Of a stretch of 64,000 bases of DNA, positions 8,116 to 15,441 are shown one piece after another (position 1 is the first letter of the stretch; the number at the start of each line of letters is the position of its first letter). The translations under genes were made by a program, and so were the position numbers. The stretch is from DASWJZ01 sp963761005 (GTDB taxonomy: Bacteria; Pseudomonadota; Alphaproteobacteria; Rhizobiales; Afifellaceae), in assembly GCA_963761005.1 (NCBI GenBank), contig CAVXFK010000015.1, positions 62,001 through 126,000 on the forward strand, written 5' to 3'. Below the pieces are notes generated by a model that worked only from the letters and a program-made list of their open reading frames with translations, searched no databases and was not told the DNA's origin.

Positions 8116-8847
8116 TTAGGAGGGAGGCTCTTGTGAGGCCAGCGTTTCGTCGTGGCGGCCAACAGGATCGAGGAAGGAGAAGGCGAAAAGCCCGGCCAGG
8201 AAGCCGCCGATATGCGCCTCCCAGGCGATCGGACCGGAAACGCCGGCGGCGTAGCCGCCCCAGATCCCGAAGACGAGATTCACCGCGAACCAGACCAGGA
8301 TGAAGGCGACGGCGCGTCCGTTCCGGATCACGTCGGCGAGCGGCTCGGCCGGAACACGGAACGCGGCGGACGAGCTGCCGCCCGCGAGCGGCCCCCCCGG
8401 CGAGAAGGCGAAGCGCGCGGTCGCCGCCATCATCCCGGAGACAGCGCCGGAGGCGCCGATGACCATCGCGATGTCGTGCGAGTAGACGACGTAGTGGAGG
8501 CCGGCGCCGGCGACGGCCGCGATCAGGCTCAGGAGCAGAAACCGCGCGCTTCCAAACCGGCGGGCGAGCGGTCCGCCGAAGCTCGCCATCCACACCAGGT
8601 TGACGAAGAGATGCGTGAAGTTCGCGTGCAGGAAGGCATAGGTCACGGGCGACCACAGCCGCGCGCCCTCGCCTCCCGGCAGCTGGGCGCCGACTGCCGT
8701 GTAGCGCGCGGGAATGAAGGCGAAAGCGACGAGCACCCGCTGATCGAGGCCCTCGCTCAAGAACTGGCGCACCACGTGCACCGCGATGAACGCGATCGCG
8801 AGCCACTGCACGACGGGCGGAAGGTTGATGGCGCGAATCCGATTCAT
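8116..8847 (-). CDS. Rhomboid family intramembrane serine protease
   Basis: The 243-residue polytopic membrane protein begins MNRIRAINLPPVVQWLAIAF. Several hydrophobic helices are visible. The catalytic serine is in VIGASGAVSGMM and the catalytic histidine in AWEAHIGGFLAGLFAF. The Arg/His-rich L1-region equivalent FLHANFTHLFVNLVWM also fits. Rhomboids cleave transmembrane segments of other proteins in the membrane; the substrate is unknown. The reading frame is open 24 codons further upstream, but the residues there are not typical of the family, so I used the ATG at 8847. Confidence 0.92.
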   Translation of the reverse strand: MNRIRAINLPPVVQWLAIAFIAVHVVRQFLSEGLDQRVLVAFAFIPARYTAVGAQLPGGEGARLWSPVTYAFLHANFTHLFVNLVWMASFGGPLARRFGSARFLLLSLIAAVAGAGLHYVVYSHDIAMVIGASGAVSGMMAATARFAFSPGGPLAGGSSSAAFRVPAEPLADVIRNGRAVAFILVWFAVNLVFGIWGGYAAGVSGPIAWEAHIGGFLAGLFAFSFLDPVGRHDETLASQEPPS

Positions 8848-9193
8848 CGCCCGGTCATGCCCGCTTCGGTGGCCGGGACGCAAGGCGGGGGCACAAATGA
8901 AAACCGCCGGGCCCAGCACCCGACGGTTTCCTTGGTTCGCCCCTGCCTCTCGTTCTCTTGCTTGTCGCTTGCGCCTGCGCGCGAGCGCCCCGAGCCCTCT
9001 GAGTTCCGCCTTTGGACTGGCCGCAGCACTTCATGCGAAGTGCCTCCTCGGCGCAACGCTCACACTTCATTAACCTTAACAAATGGTTTCCCCCCGCCGT
9101 GTCGGCCTCGCGTGGCACGTCAAGGATTGCCTGGGATGCGCGGAAATTGTGGCCGAAGAGCCATGGCCGGCAAACCGGGGAGACGGGGGCGCC
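8848..9193. other. Gene-poor divergent region with a strong inverted repeat
   Basis: This 346 bp gap separates the leftward rhomboid gene from the rightward PAS gene. It contains an 11-bp inverted repeat (8901-8911 with 8919-8929, one mismatch) with a T-run on the leftward side, a second 7-bp hairpin at about 9028-9045 (GCACTTC-ATGC-GAAGTGC), and TTAACCTTAAC at 9070-9080. A leftward reading frame of up to 72 codons (8855-9070) begins MKCERCAEEALRMKCCG, and its internal ATG is preceded by GAGGAGG. It has no recognisable homology and I do not call it a gene. A short leader transcript is possible. Confidence 0.4.
8901..8929 (-). terminator. Inverted repeat, possible leftward terminator
   Basis: The arms AAACCGCCGGG and CCCGACGGTTT pair over 11 bases with one mismatch and a 7-base loop. 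Read leftward the hairpin is followed by TTTTCATTTG, which resembles a Rho-independent terminator. It lies about 55 bp upstream of the rhomboid start, so it would end or attenuate a transcript that begins to its right. Alternatively it is just a stable leader hairpin. Confidence 0.4.
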
Positions 9194-9802
9194 ATGAAAC
9201 ACGAGACCAGCAAGGCCCTCTACGCGTATTGGCTTGGCTGCCACCGCGGAACAGGCGTGCGCGCGACGTCCATGCGCGCGGGCGAACTCGCCTCGATCCT
9301 CCCTTCCCTCTTCCTGATCGACATCGAGAACAGCGAGCGCGCGAGCTTTCGCTTCCGCTTCTGCGGCGCCTCCGTCGCGACGCACTACGGCCGCGACCTT
9401 ACCGACGAGAGCTTTCTTGCGCTCTGGAACGCGACCGACGCTGAGACGCTGAAGCGCGACCTTCGCGCCTCGGCCTTCCGTTCGACTGGCATGGTGTCGG
9501 GCGTGATGGCGGAAACCGTCGGCGGCGGCTTCGTCGCGCTTGAGATGTTGCTGCTGCCGCTTTCCGGCGAGAACGGCACCGCCGGGGCGATCGGATCGCT
9601 ACTTCGGGTCGGTGGCCACGAGGATATGAACCGCGTGCGCTCACGCTTCGTCGCGCAGACGCTTCGTTCGATTCGCTTCCTTCCCGACATCCGCCCGGCC
9701 CTGCTCGATACGCGACTTGCCGTCACGCCGGCCGCCGTTGCCGCGTCTTTCAAAAATTCTCGCCGCTACGGGCACTTGACCGTCGTTCCCGGCGGCAAAT
9801 AA
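9194..9802 (+). CDS. PAS domain-containing protein
   Basis: The ATG at 9194 gives a 202-residue protein; the frame is open further upstream but those codons lie in the hairpin-rich leader. Residues 30-130 fit the PAS fold used in many alphaproteobacterial stand-alone PAS proteins: LASILPSLFLIDIENSERASFRFRFCGASVATHYGRDLTDESF, followed by LEMLLLPLSGENG. No histidine kinase, GGDEF or DNA-binding domain follows, so the output is unknown. The small protein probably binds a ligand or partner in the cytoplasm. The PilZ protein gene follows 100 bp later on the same strand. Confidence 0.8.
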   Translation: MKHETSKALYAYWLGCHRGTGVRATSMRAGELASILPSLFLIDIENSERASFRFRFCGASVATHYGRDLTDESFLALWNATDAETLKRDLRASAFRSTGMVSGVMAETVGGGFVALEMLLLPLSGENGTAGAIGSLLRVGGHEDMNRVRSRFVAQTLRSIRFLPDIRPALLDTRLAVTPAAVAASFKNSRRYGHLTVVPGGK

Positions 9803-9902
9803 GCGCGCGGCACCGCCCGCGCTTACACATATTTAACGACACCGGCATAGCTTCCGCACTGGGCTGCAACCGCCCGCATAAGTTGGAACATTCGGGGTTG
9901 CC

Positions 9903-10526
9903 ATGCCGGCTCTGGAAGCTCAACGGACAATAGAACTCACGGATTCCGACCGCGGCCGGTTTCAGCGGGTGCAGCTGAGCTTGCTCGGCCGCTGCATGTT
10001 TCATGATGGGCAGGAATGCCCCTGCCAGCTCGTCGCGATCTCGCCCGGCGACGCTGAATTCGTCAGCCCGTCTTGCGGCGAAGTCGGCGCCCGCGTCATC
10101 GCCTATATCGACAACATCGGTCGCGTCGAAGGCGTTATCTTACGCCGCAGCGAGCACGGCTTCGTCATGTCGATCGCCGCCTCGCAGCGCAAGCGCGACA
10201 AGCTCGCCGACACGCTGACCTGGCTCGCCAACCGCCATGTGCTCAATCTCGACGAGGACCGCCGGCATCTGCGCCGCACGCCGAAGCGGAGCGAGGCCAA
10301 CATCATCCTCGCCGACGGCAGCGCGCATCCGGTCCGCGTGATCGACATGTCGCTCTCCGGCGCGGCGCTCTCGACCACACTTCGCCCGCCGCTCGGCTCG
10401 CCGATCAAGCTCGGCCGCCTCGGCGCCCGCGTCGTGCGTCACTTCGACGACGGCATCGGCATCGAGTTCCTGCGGCTTCTCTCCGACGCCGCGATCGAGA
10501 AGACGATCGAGAACGACTATTTCTAA
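9903..10526 (+). CDS. Tandem PilZ domain protein, putative c-di-GMP receptor
   Basis: The 207-residue protein seems to hold two PilZ modules. The first (about residues 17-100) has RFQRVQLSLLGRCMF and a weak second motif AISPGDAEF. The second (about 122-200) has HLRRTPKRSEANII with the arginine pair and the stronger D-x-S-x-x-G motif in VIDMSLSGAALS. The arginine and Asp-x-Ser-x-x-Gly motifs are those that bind c-di-GMP, so the second domain is the likelier binder, while the first may be degenerate. Such proteins couple the second messenger to motility, adhesion or polysaccharide production. The LapG-like proteinase gene is next. Confidence 0.85.
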   Translation: MPALEAQRTIELTDSDRGRFQRVQLSLLGRCMFHDGQECPCQLVAISPGDAEFVSPSCGEVGARVIAYIDNIGRVEGVILRRSEHGFVMSIAASQRKRDKLADTLTWLANRHVLNLDEDRRHLRRTPKRSEANIILADGSAHPVRVIDMSLSGAALSTTLRPPLGSPIKLGRLGARVVRHFDDGIGIEFLRLLSDAAIEKTIENDYF

Positions 10527-10651
10527 AGCTTGCGAAAGGCGAGCGATCGGGCGGAAGGGAGCCCCGCCTTCACGCCTCGTTGATCTAAACTTTTAGCTCA
10601 ACCGCAACCGAATTCCTGTTATGGTCGCCACCAAAATGGGGGGCGATAAGA

Positions 10652-11269
10652 ATGTCTTTTTTCGCGTACCGGCCCCTGTTGGCCGGTTTCGTTGTGCTTT
10701 CCGGATTGGCGATCGGGGCGGCTGGTCGGGCCGACGCCGATAGCCCTTTAATGCAGGTCGGCGGACCGACGAATCCGCCCGTCGGCTATCTCGACTTCTG
10801 CAAGCATTTCCCGACCGAGTGCAAGATACGCGGCGCCGACACGCCGGAGCAGCTGAACGAGGAGACGTGGCGCGACCTGCAAGAGGTCAACGTGCTCGTC
10901 AATCGGATCGTGACGCCCGCGACCGATCTTGAGATCTACCACCGCGACGAGGTGTGGACGCTGCCCGGCGCCTATGGCGACTGCGAGGACTATGTCCTTC
11001 TGAAGCGCAAATGGCTCGAGGAGCGCGGCTGGCCAACGTCGGCGCTCTTGATCACCGTCGTCTTCGACGAGGTGGGCGAAGGGCACGCGGTGCTCCTCGT
11101 GCGCACGTCGCGCGGGGATTTCGTGCTCGACAACAAGACCGACAAGCTCCACCGCTGGTACGAGACCGCTTATCGCTACGTGAAGCGGCAATCGACAGAG
11201 GACCCCAATCGCTGGGTGTCGATCGGCGATCCGCGCTGGACGACACAGAACACGGCGACGTCGCGCTAG
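10652..11269 (+). CDS. Periplasmic transglutaminase-like cysteine proteinase (BTLCP/LapG-type)
   Basis: The 205-residue protein has a signal peptide (residues 1-30, ending GRADA) and the catalytic triad of the bacterial transglutaminase-like cysteine proteinases: Cys in YGDCEDYVLLKR (about residue 111), His in VGEGHAVLLVRT (about 147) and Asp in FVLDNKTDKLHRW (about 162). It is therefore a periplasmic protease of the family that includes LapG, which releases surface adhesins when c-di-GMP falls. No LapA adhesin or LapD receptor gene is in the window, but a PilZ gene sits directly upstream. The role in adhesion is an inference. Confidence 0.88.
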   Translation: MSFFAYRPLLAGFVVLSGLAIGAAGRADADSPLMQVGGPTNPPVGYLDFCKHFPTECKIRGADTPEQLNEETWRDLQEVNVLVNRIVTPATDLEIYHRDEVWTLPGAYGDCEDYVLLKRKWLEERGWPTSALLITVVFDEVGEGHAVLLVRTSRGDFVLDNKTDKLHRWYETAYRYVKRQSTEDPNRWVSIGDPRWTTQNTATSR

Positions 11270-11286
11270 GGGTTCGAGCGGACGCG

Positions 11287-11305
11287 GCGGCGGCCGGGCC
11301 GCCGC
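11287..11305. terminator. GC-rich hairpin between convergent genes
   Basis: The arms GCGGCGG and CCGCCGC form a perfect 7-bp stem with a 5-base loop, 18 bp after the stop of the cysteine proteinase gene and upstream of the end of the convergent membrane protein gene. There is no clear T-tract on either side, so termination activity is tentative. Confidence 0.4.
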
Positions 11306-11341
11306 GCATACCTTCCAGACGAAGGGAATTGATGGCGTCGC

Positions 11342-11653
11342 CTAGGCGGCGACGAGCAGGCTCACGTAGAAAATCCCGGCGCAGACGCTCCACATCCCCG
11401 CGATCACCACGCCGATGACCGCCGGCAGGACCTTGAGCTCGCGCGCCCGGAGCCCGGCGACGACCTTGCGCACCACGATGAACGGACCGCAGAACATGCT
11501 GAGCACGACGGTGAAGGCGAGGCCCATCAAGGTCCCGCGCGCGGAAAAGAGCTCGGCCGCCTCCGACGTAACCCACTGATAGAAGGTCGCGATCGTCGCG
11601 GCGGCGACGAAACCCATCGCGGCGCAATACGCAAACACACCGAAATCGGACAC
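11342..11653 (-). CDS. Small conserved membrane protein of unknown function
   Basis: The 103-residue protein has three hydrophobic segments, at about residues 6-24, 44-62 and 78-98, separated by short charged loops (TSEAAELFSARG and RKVVAGLRARELKV). It has no catalytic motif I recognise, though proteins of this size and pattern are common in Hyphomicrobiales. The start codon lies only 11 bp downstream of a CtrA-type box, so expression may be linked to the cell cycle. It is convergent with the cysteine proteinase gene. Confidence 0.75.
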   Translation of the reverse strand: MSDFGVFAYCAAMGFVAAATIATFYQWVTSEAAELFSARGTLMGLAFTVVLSMFCGPFIVVRKVVAGLRARELKVLPAVIGVVIAGMWSVCAGIFYVSLLVAA

Positions 11654-11664
11654 CGCCCCCTCCG

Positions 11665-11680
11665 TTAACCATCTGTTAAC
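11665..11680. promoter_or_regulatory. CtrA-type binding box (TTAA-N7-TTAAC)
   Basis: The sequence TTAACCATCTGTTAAC matches the CtrA consensus TTAA-N7-TTAA exactly in both half-sites and spacing. On the other strand it also reads as TTAA-N7-TTAAC. CtrA is the master cell-cycle response regulator of alphaproteobacteria. The box is just upstream of the small membrane protein gene that starts at 11653. Because GTTAAC is itself a palindrome, chance occurrence in an AT-richer promoter cannot be excluded. Confidence 0.55.
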
Positions 11681-11799
11681 TTTTCGGGAGCGTAGCCGCG
11701 CGCGTCTCCGGCATCAAGCGCCGCCGCGCGATGCAGTGCTCTTCCGGGTTGCTTAGTTAACTCAGGAGCGCCGGGACGGCTCTTCCAGTCGCCGTCAGC

Positions 11800-12009
11800 T
11801 CACGCGAGATCGACGTCGAGGATCGCCATCGAGAAATTGTAGGAGAGGTCGTCGTCCTCGTCGTCGCGGTAGATGACGCCGATGAACTCCTCGCCGACGA
11901 AGACCTCGGCGGAATCGTCCTTACGCGGGCGCGCCTTCACCGCAATTCTCTCGTTGGAGAACAGGCGGCGGAGATAGCGCTCCACTTTCTTCAACTCTTC
12001 GATGGTCAC
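11800..12009 (-). CDS. DUF3126 family protein
   Basis: This 69-residue protein (MTIEELKKVERYLRRLFSN at the start, then the acidic GVIYRDDEDDDLSYNFSMAIL near the end) matches the compact alphaproteobacterial family DUF3126. Its function is unknown. The conserved pattern is an N-terminal helix followed by a short beta hairpin and an acidic turn. It is located downstream of cysE on the same strand with an 87-bp gap, an association also seen in related genomes as far as I recall, and may be co-transcribed with it. Confidence 0.88.
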   Translation of the reverse strand: MTIEELKKVERYLRRLFSNERIAVKARPRKDDSAEVFVGEEFIGVIYRDDEDDDLSYNFSMAILDVDLA

Positions 12010-12096
12010 GGTGCGCGCGCCTCACGTTCCTTCCGGCGCGAGCCTTTTAGAACGCCGGCGCGCGAACCACAATCACCAGCGGGAAAGAGCCAACGG

Positions 12097-12948
12097 TCAG
12101 ATGCCGGAGCCGATCTCGCCGTCGCTCTCGTTGTCGCGCAGCACCTGGTCCATGCTGCGCGCGGGCTCTGCGCAGCCGGCCTGACCGACCACCTTCGCCG
12201 GGACGCCGGCAACGGTCGCGTGCGCCGGCACCGGCTTCAGCACGACAGAGCCGGCCGCAACACGCGAGCAGCTTCCGATCTCGATATTGCCGAGTATCTT
12301 GGCGCCGGCGCCGATCAGCACGCCGCGACGTATCTTCGGATGGCGGTCGCCGGTCTCCTTGCCGGTGCCGCCGAGCGTGACGTTCTGCAGGATCGACACG
12401 TCGTCCTCGATGACGGCGGTCTCGCCCACCACAACGCCGGTCGCGTGATCGATGAAGATGCCTTTCCCCATCGGCACGGCTGGATTGATGTCGACCTGGA
12501 ACACCTCCGAGCCCTTGCTCTGCAGAAAGAAGGCAAAGTCGCGCCGGCCCTTGCCATGCAGCCAGTGCGCCAGGCGATGCGTCTGAATCGCGTGGAAGCC
12601 CTTGAAGTAGAGCACCGGCTCGAGGAAGCGGCTGCAGGCGGGATCGCGGTCGTAGACGGCGACGAGATCGGCGCGGAGCGCCAACGGATAGTCGCGGTCG
12701 TCCGCCCCCATCTCGGCGAAGGCGCGGTTGATGATGTCGCCGTCGAAGGCGGCGCTGTCGAGCCGGTCGGCAACGCGGTGCGCGACCGCGTCCTCCAGCC
12801 GCCAGTGGTTCAGGATGTAGGTGTAAAGAAAGCCGGCGAGCGCCGGCTCGGCCGTCACCACCGCCTCCGCCTCTGACCGAAGCTTCGTCCAGATCGGATC
12901 GAGCGACTCGATCGTTCCGGGCGCCGGACTAGGAACCTTCACGCTCAT
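12097..12948 (-). CDS. cysE: Serine O-acetyltransferase
   Basis: CysE transfers acetyl from acetyl-CoA to serine, the first step of cysteine synthesis. I place the start at the ATG at 12948, because GGAGG precedes it by five bases; an ATG at 12975 is also in frame. The 283-residue protein has the N-terminal helical domain (EAEAVVTAEPALAGFLYTYI) and then the left-handed beta-helix made of hexapeptide repeats, with IDHATGVVVGETAVIEDDVS and ILQNVTLGGTGKETGDRHPKI at the active site. The C-terminal tail ends SDGEIGSGI; the terminal Ile is typical of CysE tails that bind cysteine synthase. Confidence 0.95.
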   Translation of the reverse strand: MSVKVPSPAPGTIESLDPIWTKLRSEAEAVVTAEPALAGFLYTYILNHWRLEDAVAHRVADRLDSAAFDGDIINRAFAEMGADDRDYPLALRADLVAVYDRDPACSRFLEPVLYFKGFHAIQTHRLAHWLHGKGRRDFAFFLQSKGSEVFQVDINPAVPMGKGIFIDHATGVVVGETAVIEDDVSILQNVTLGGTGKETGDRHPKIRRGVLIGAGAKILGNIEIGSCSRVAAGSVVLKPVPAHATVAGVPAKVVGQAGCAEPARSMDQVLRDNESDGEIGSGI

Positions 12949-13042
12949 CAAGGCCTCCATCGGAAGTCGGATCATACGGCATTCAAGCCGCGATGGGGAG
13001 CGCCACCCATGTAGGGTGAACGCGTCGTGATGTCAGCTATTT

Positions 13043-13795
13043 CTATTCCCGCTTCTGCAGGAACGAGATCACCGCCTGCTTGTGCCGCTTGTCGCCGACC
13101 GCCTTCATATGGTCGCGCCCAGGAATCGCGAAGGCTTCGCCCTCCGGGAGAAGCGCGGCGAGCGCCGGGGCGCTGCCGGCAACGTCGTCCTCCGTCCCGA
13201 CCGCGACGAGCACCGGCGCAGCGATTGTGCCGATCTCGGCTTCGGTCAGGCGTCGGCGCGAACCCAGGATGCAGGCCGCGAGCGCTTCGCGGTCGCTCTT
13301 CGTCTGATCCGCGAAGACACGATAGGTGCGGGCGGTCGGATCGCTCACCTCATCGACGGATTTCGCGCGGAGCGCTGCGGCGATCGCCTCTGCCCCGGGG
13401 ATCCCGTGCACCATCGCGTCGCCAAGTCCGCCGAAGACCGCGCGCCTGACGCGACCAAGGTGCGCGATCGCAAGATTTGCGGCAAGCCGCGCGCCCATCG
13501 AATAGCCGATCACGTCGGCCTCGGCGATGTCGAGATGGTCGAGCAGGCGGCGGGCATCCTCCGCCATGGTCCTCGGATCGTAGGCGGCAGGATCGTGCGG
13601 CTTGCCGCTCTTGCCATGGCCGCGGTTGTCGAGCGCAATCACGCGCCGCCCCGCAGCCTGGAGGTCACGCACCCACGCCGTCGAGACCCAGTTGACGTCG
13701 GCATTCGAGCCGAAGCCATGGATCAGTAACGTCGGGTGCCCCTCGCCCGCGTCGAGATAGGCGATCTCGACCCCGTCTGAATCGAACTTCTGCAC
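13043..13795 (-). CDS. Alpha/beta hydrolase
   Basis: I place the start at a GTG at 13795 with AGGGAG seven bases before it; the frame stays open upstream, but those codons would overlap the divergent promoter. The 250-residue enzyme starts MQKFDSDGVEIAYLDAGEG. It has the oxyanion segment LLIHGFGSNADVNW, the nucleophile elbow VIGYSMGARLAANL (Ser about residue 97), an acid in VLVAVGTEDDVAGS and the His in IPGRDHMKAVGDKRH. It resembles the dienelactone/epoxide-type esterases. No signal peptide is visible. The substrate is unknown. Confidence 0.88.
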   Translation of the reverse strand: MQKFDSDGVEIAYLDAGEGHPTLLIHGFGSNADVNWVSTAWVRDLQAAGRRVIALDNRGHGKSGKPHDPAAYDPRTMAEDARRLLDHLDIAEADVIGYSMGARLAANLAIAHLGRVRRAVFGGLGDAMVHGIPGAEAIAAALRAKSVDEVSDPTARTYRVFADQTKSDREALAACILGSRRRLTEAEIGTIAAPVLVAVGTEDDVAGSAPALAALLPEGEAFAIPGRDHMKAVGDKRHKQAVISFLQKRE

Positions 13796-13935
13796 GACGC
13801 TCCCTGCCCGGTTCCTGGCCTGCCACCTGCTATTTAAGGCGCGGAGCCCGCGCAACAAAGTGCCGCGCCCGCTTGTTCGAGACGACGGACGGTGGCTATT
13901 GTCCCGCGGCACGCCACGGGAAGCGAAAGAAGAGC

Positions 13936-14178
13936 ATGGCCGAGGGGATCGTTCCGCACTTCCACAACGACGCCGGCGTCGACTCGATAACGATCGGCGC
14001 GCGCGAGTTCATGTGCATCGGCGCGCTGCCGCCCTTCGACCATCCGCACGTCTTCATCGACATGGGAGAAGAGGACGAGGCGATCTGCCCCTATTGCTCG
14101 ACCGTCTACCGCTTCGATCCGAGCCTGAAGGTCACACAGACCCGACCGCCCGACTGCCTCTACCAGCCGGCTGCGTGA
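13936..14178 (+). CDS. Zinc-finger domain protein (zf-CHCC, NDUFS6-like)
   Basis: The 80-residue protein has a Cys-His-Cys-Cys zinc site: Cys in REFMCIGALPPFDHPHVFID with the following His residues, and the CPYC pair in AICPYCSTVYRF. This matches the zf-CHCC family that in mitochondria is the NDUFS6 subunit of complex I and in alphaproteobacteria is a small respiratory-associated protein. The ATG at 13936 follows the purine-rich GAAAGAAGAGC. It is six bases upstream of the FAD monooxygenase gene, so the two may be translated together. Confidence 0.88.
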   Translation: MAEGIVPHFHNDAGVDSITIGAREFMCIGALPPFDHPHVFIDMGEEDEAICPYCSTVYRFDPSLKVTQTRPPDCLYQPAA

Positions 14179-14184
14179 GGTTTC

Positions 14185-15307
14185 GTGCTCGTAGCGGTCG
14201 CCGGTGGCGGAATAGCCGGCCTGACCGCCGCGATCGCGCTTGCCCGGCGCGGCTTTTCCGTCTCGCTTTTTGAGCGCGCGGCGCAGCTGGAGGAGATCGG
14301 CGCCGGCATCCAGCTCTCGCCCAACGCAATGGCGGTGCTTGAGCGGCTCGGCGTCACGCGCGCGCTCGAAGGTCGGCTCTCGGAGCCAGCGGCGCTCGTC
14401 ATCCGCAGCGCGGGAAGCGGCAGCATCATCGCCGGGCTGCCGCTCGGCAAGACGGCACGCGAGCGCTACGGCGCGCCCTACTGCACGCTTCACCGCGCCG
14501 ATTTGCAGAACGCGCTCGCCGAAACCGCACGCCGCGACCCGTCGATCAGCTTCCACCTTCGCGCCGAGGTCAGCGAGGTGCGGTCGGCGGAGGCGGGCAT
14601 CGTCTTCAGTGCCGGCGGGCTCGGGCGAAAGGCGAATGTCCTCGTCGGCGCCGACGGGATCAATTCGCGCGTCCGCACCGGCTATTTCGGCCACCCGGGA
14701 CCCAAGCCGATCGGCCGCAACGCCTGGCGCGGGGTCGCGCCGGCGGCGAGTGTAGCGAACATCGCTCCGCTCGATGTGACCGGGCTCTGGCTCGGCGCGG
14801 GCGCGCATCTCGTGCACTACCCGGTGCGAAACGGCGAGGCGCTGAACGTCGTCGTCATTGCCAAGGAGGATCAAGCGCCGCCGCCGCTCACGCATTTCGG
14901 CCGCGCGGCGCGGCGGATCATCGAATCCGTGGGAGAATGGACGCCATGGCCGCTTCTTCATGTCGATGCCGCGCGGCCGTGGACGCGCGGACGCGTCGCG
15001 CTTGTTGGGGATGCCGCGCATGCGATGGCGCCGAGTGCGGCACAAGGTGGTGCGCAGGCGATCGAGGACGCGTGGGTGCTGGCGAAGTCGCTCGCCGAGG
15101 AGAAGGCGCCCGAAACCGCGCTCTCGAAATTCGAGAACGTCCGTCGAGCGCGCGTCATGCGCGTTGTCGAAGAGTTCGCGCCGCAATCTGACGACCTATG
15201 AGATGCACGGCGCGACTGCAGTGGCGCGCAATATTGTTCTTAGAGCTTTGCCGGCTAGTCTTCTGATTTCACGTCTCGATTGGCTCTTCGGCTGGCGGCC
15301 GGAGTAA
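14185..15307 (+). pseudogene. FAD-dependent monooxygenase (salicylate hydroxylase/UbiH-like), one frameshift
   Basis: The first frame starts at GTG 14185 with the dinucleotide-binding motif VAVAGGGIAGLTAAIALARR, has the DG region GADGINSRVRTGYF, and the GD motif ALVGDAAHAMAPSAAQGGAQ. It stops early at 15201. The missing family C-terminus (NLTTYEMHGATAVARN then LRALPASLLISRLDWLFGW) continues in the next frame to 15307. Removing one T of the pair at 15175-15176 joins them into a normal 373-residue protein reading VVEESRRN. The enzyme would hydroxylate an aromatic ring with NAD(P)H and O2. A base-calling error is likelier than decay, since the tail is well kept. Confidence 0.85.
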
Positions 15308-15441
15308 TACGCCCACCCCTCCTCTGGGAACATCTCACCTCCCAAAGACATTGTCAGACTAGCAACACCCGCGGCGAGCCGGATCCCACGTACGCCGCAC
15401 GGTTGGGTTTGCGCATCAGCGACACATGAAGGAGGTTGAAC

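Noticed and set aside
8880..9080. Possible structured RNA gene such as tmRNA or RNase P RNA
   Set aside because: The hairpins are there, but I could not find the conserved sequence elements of either RNA.
8152..9444. 430-codon open frame on the + strand
   Set aside because: Antisense to the rhomboid gene and crossing the hairpin region into the PAS gene in another frame.
13834..15186. 450-codon open frame on the - strand
   Set aside because: Antisense to the zinc-finger and FAD monooxygenase genes; composition is that of a shadow frame.
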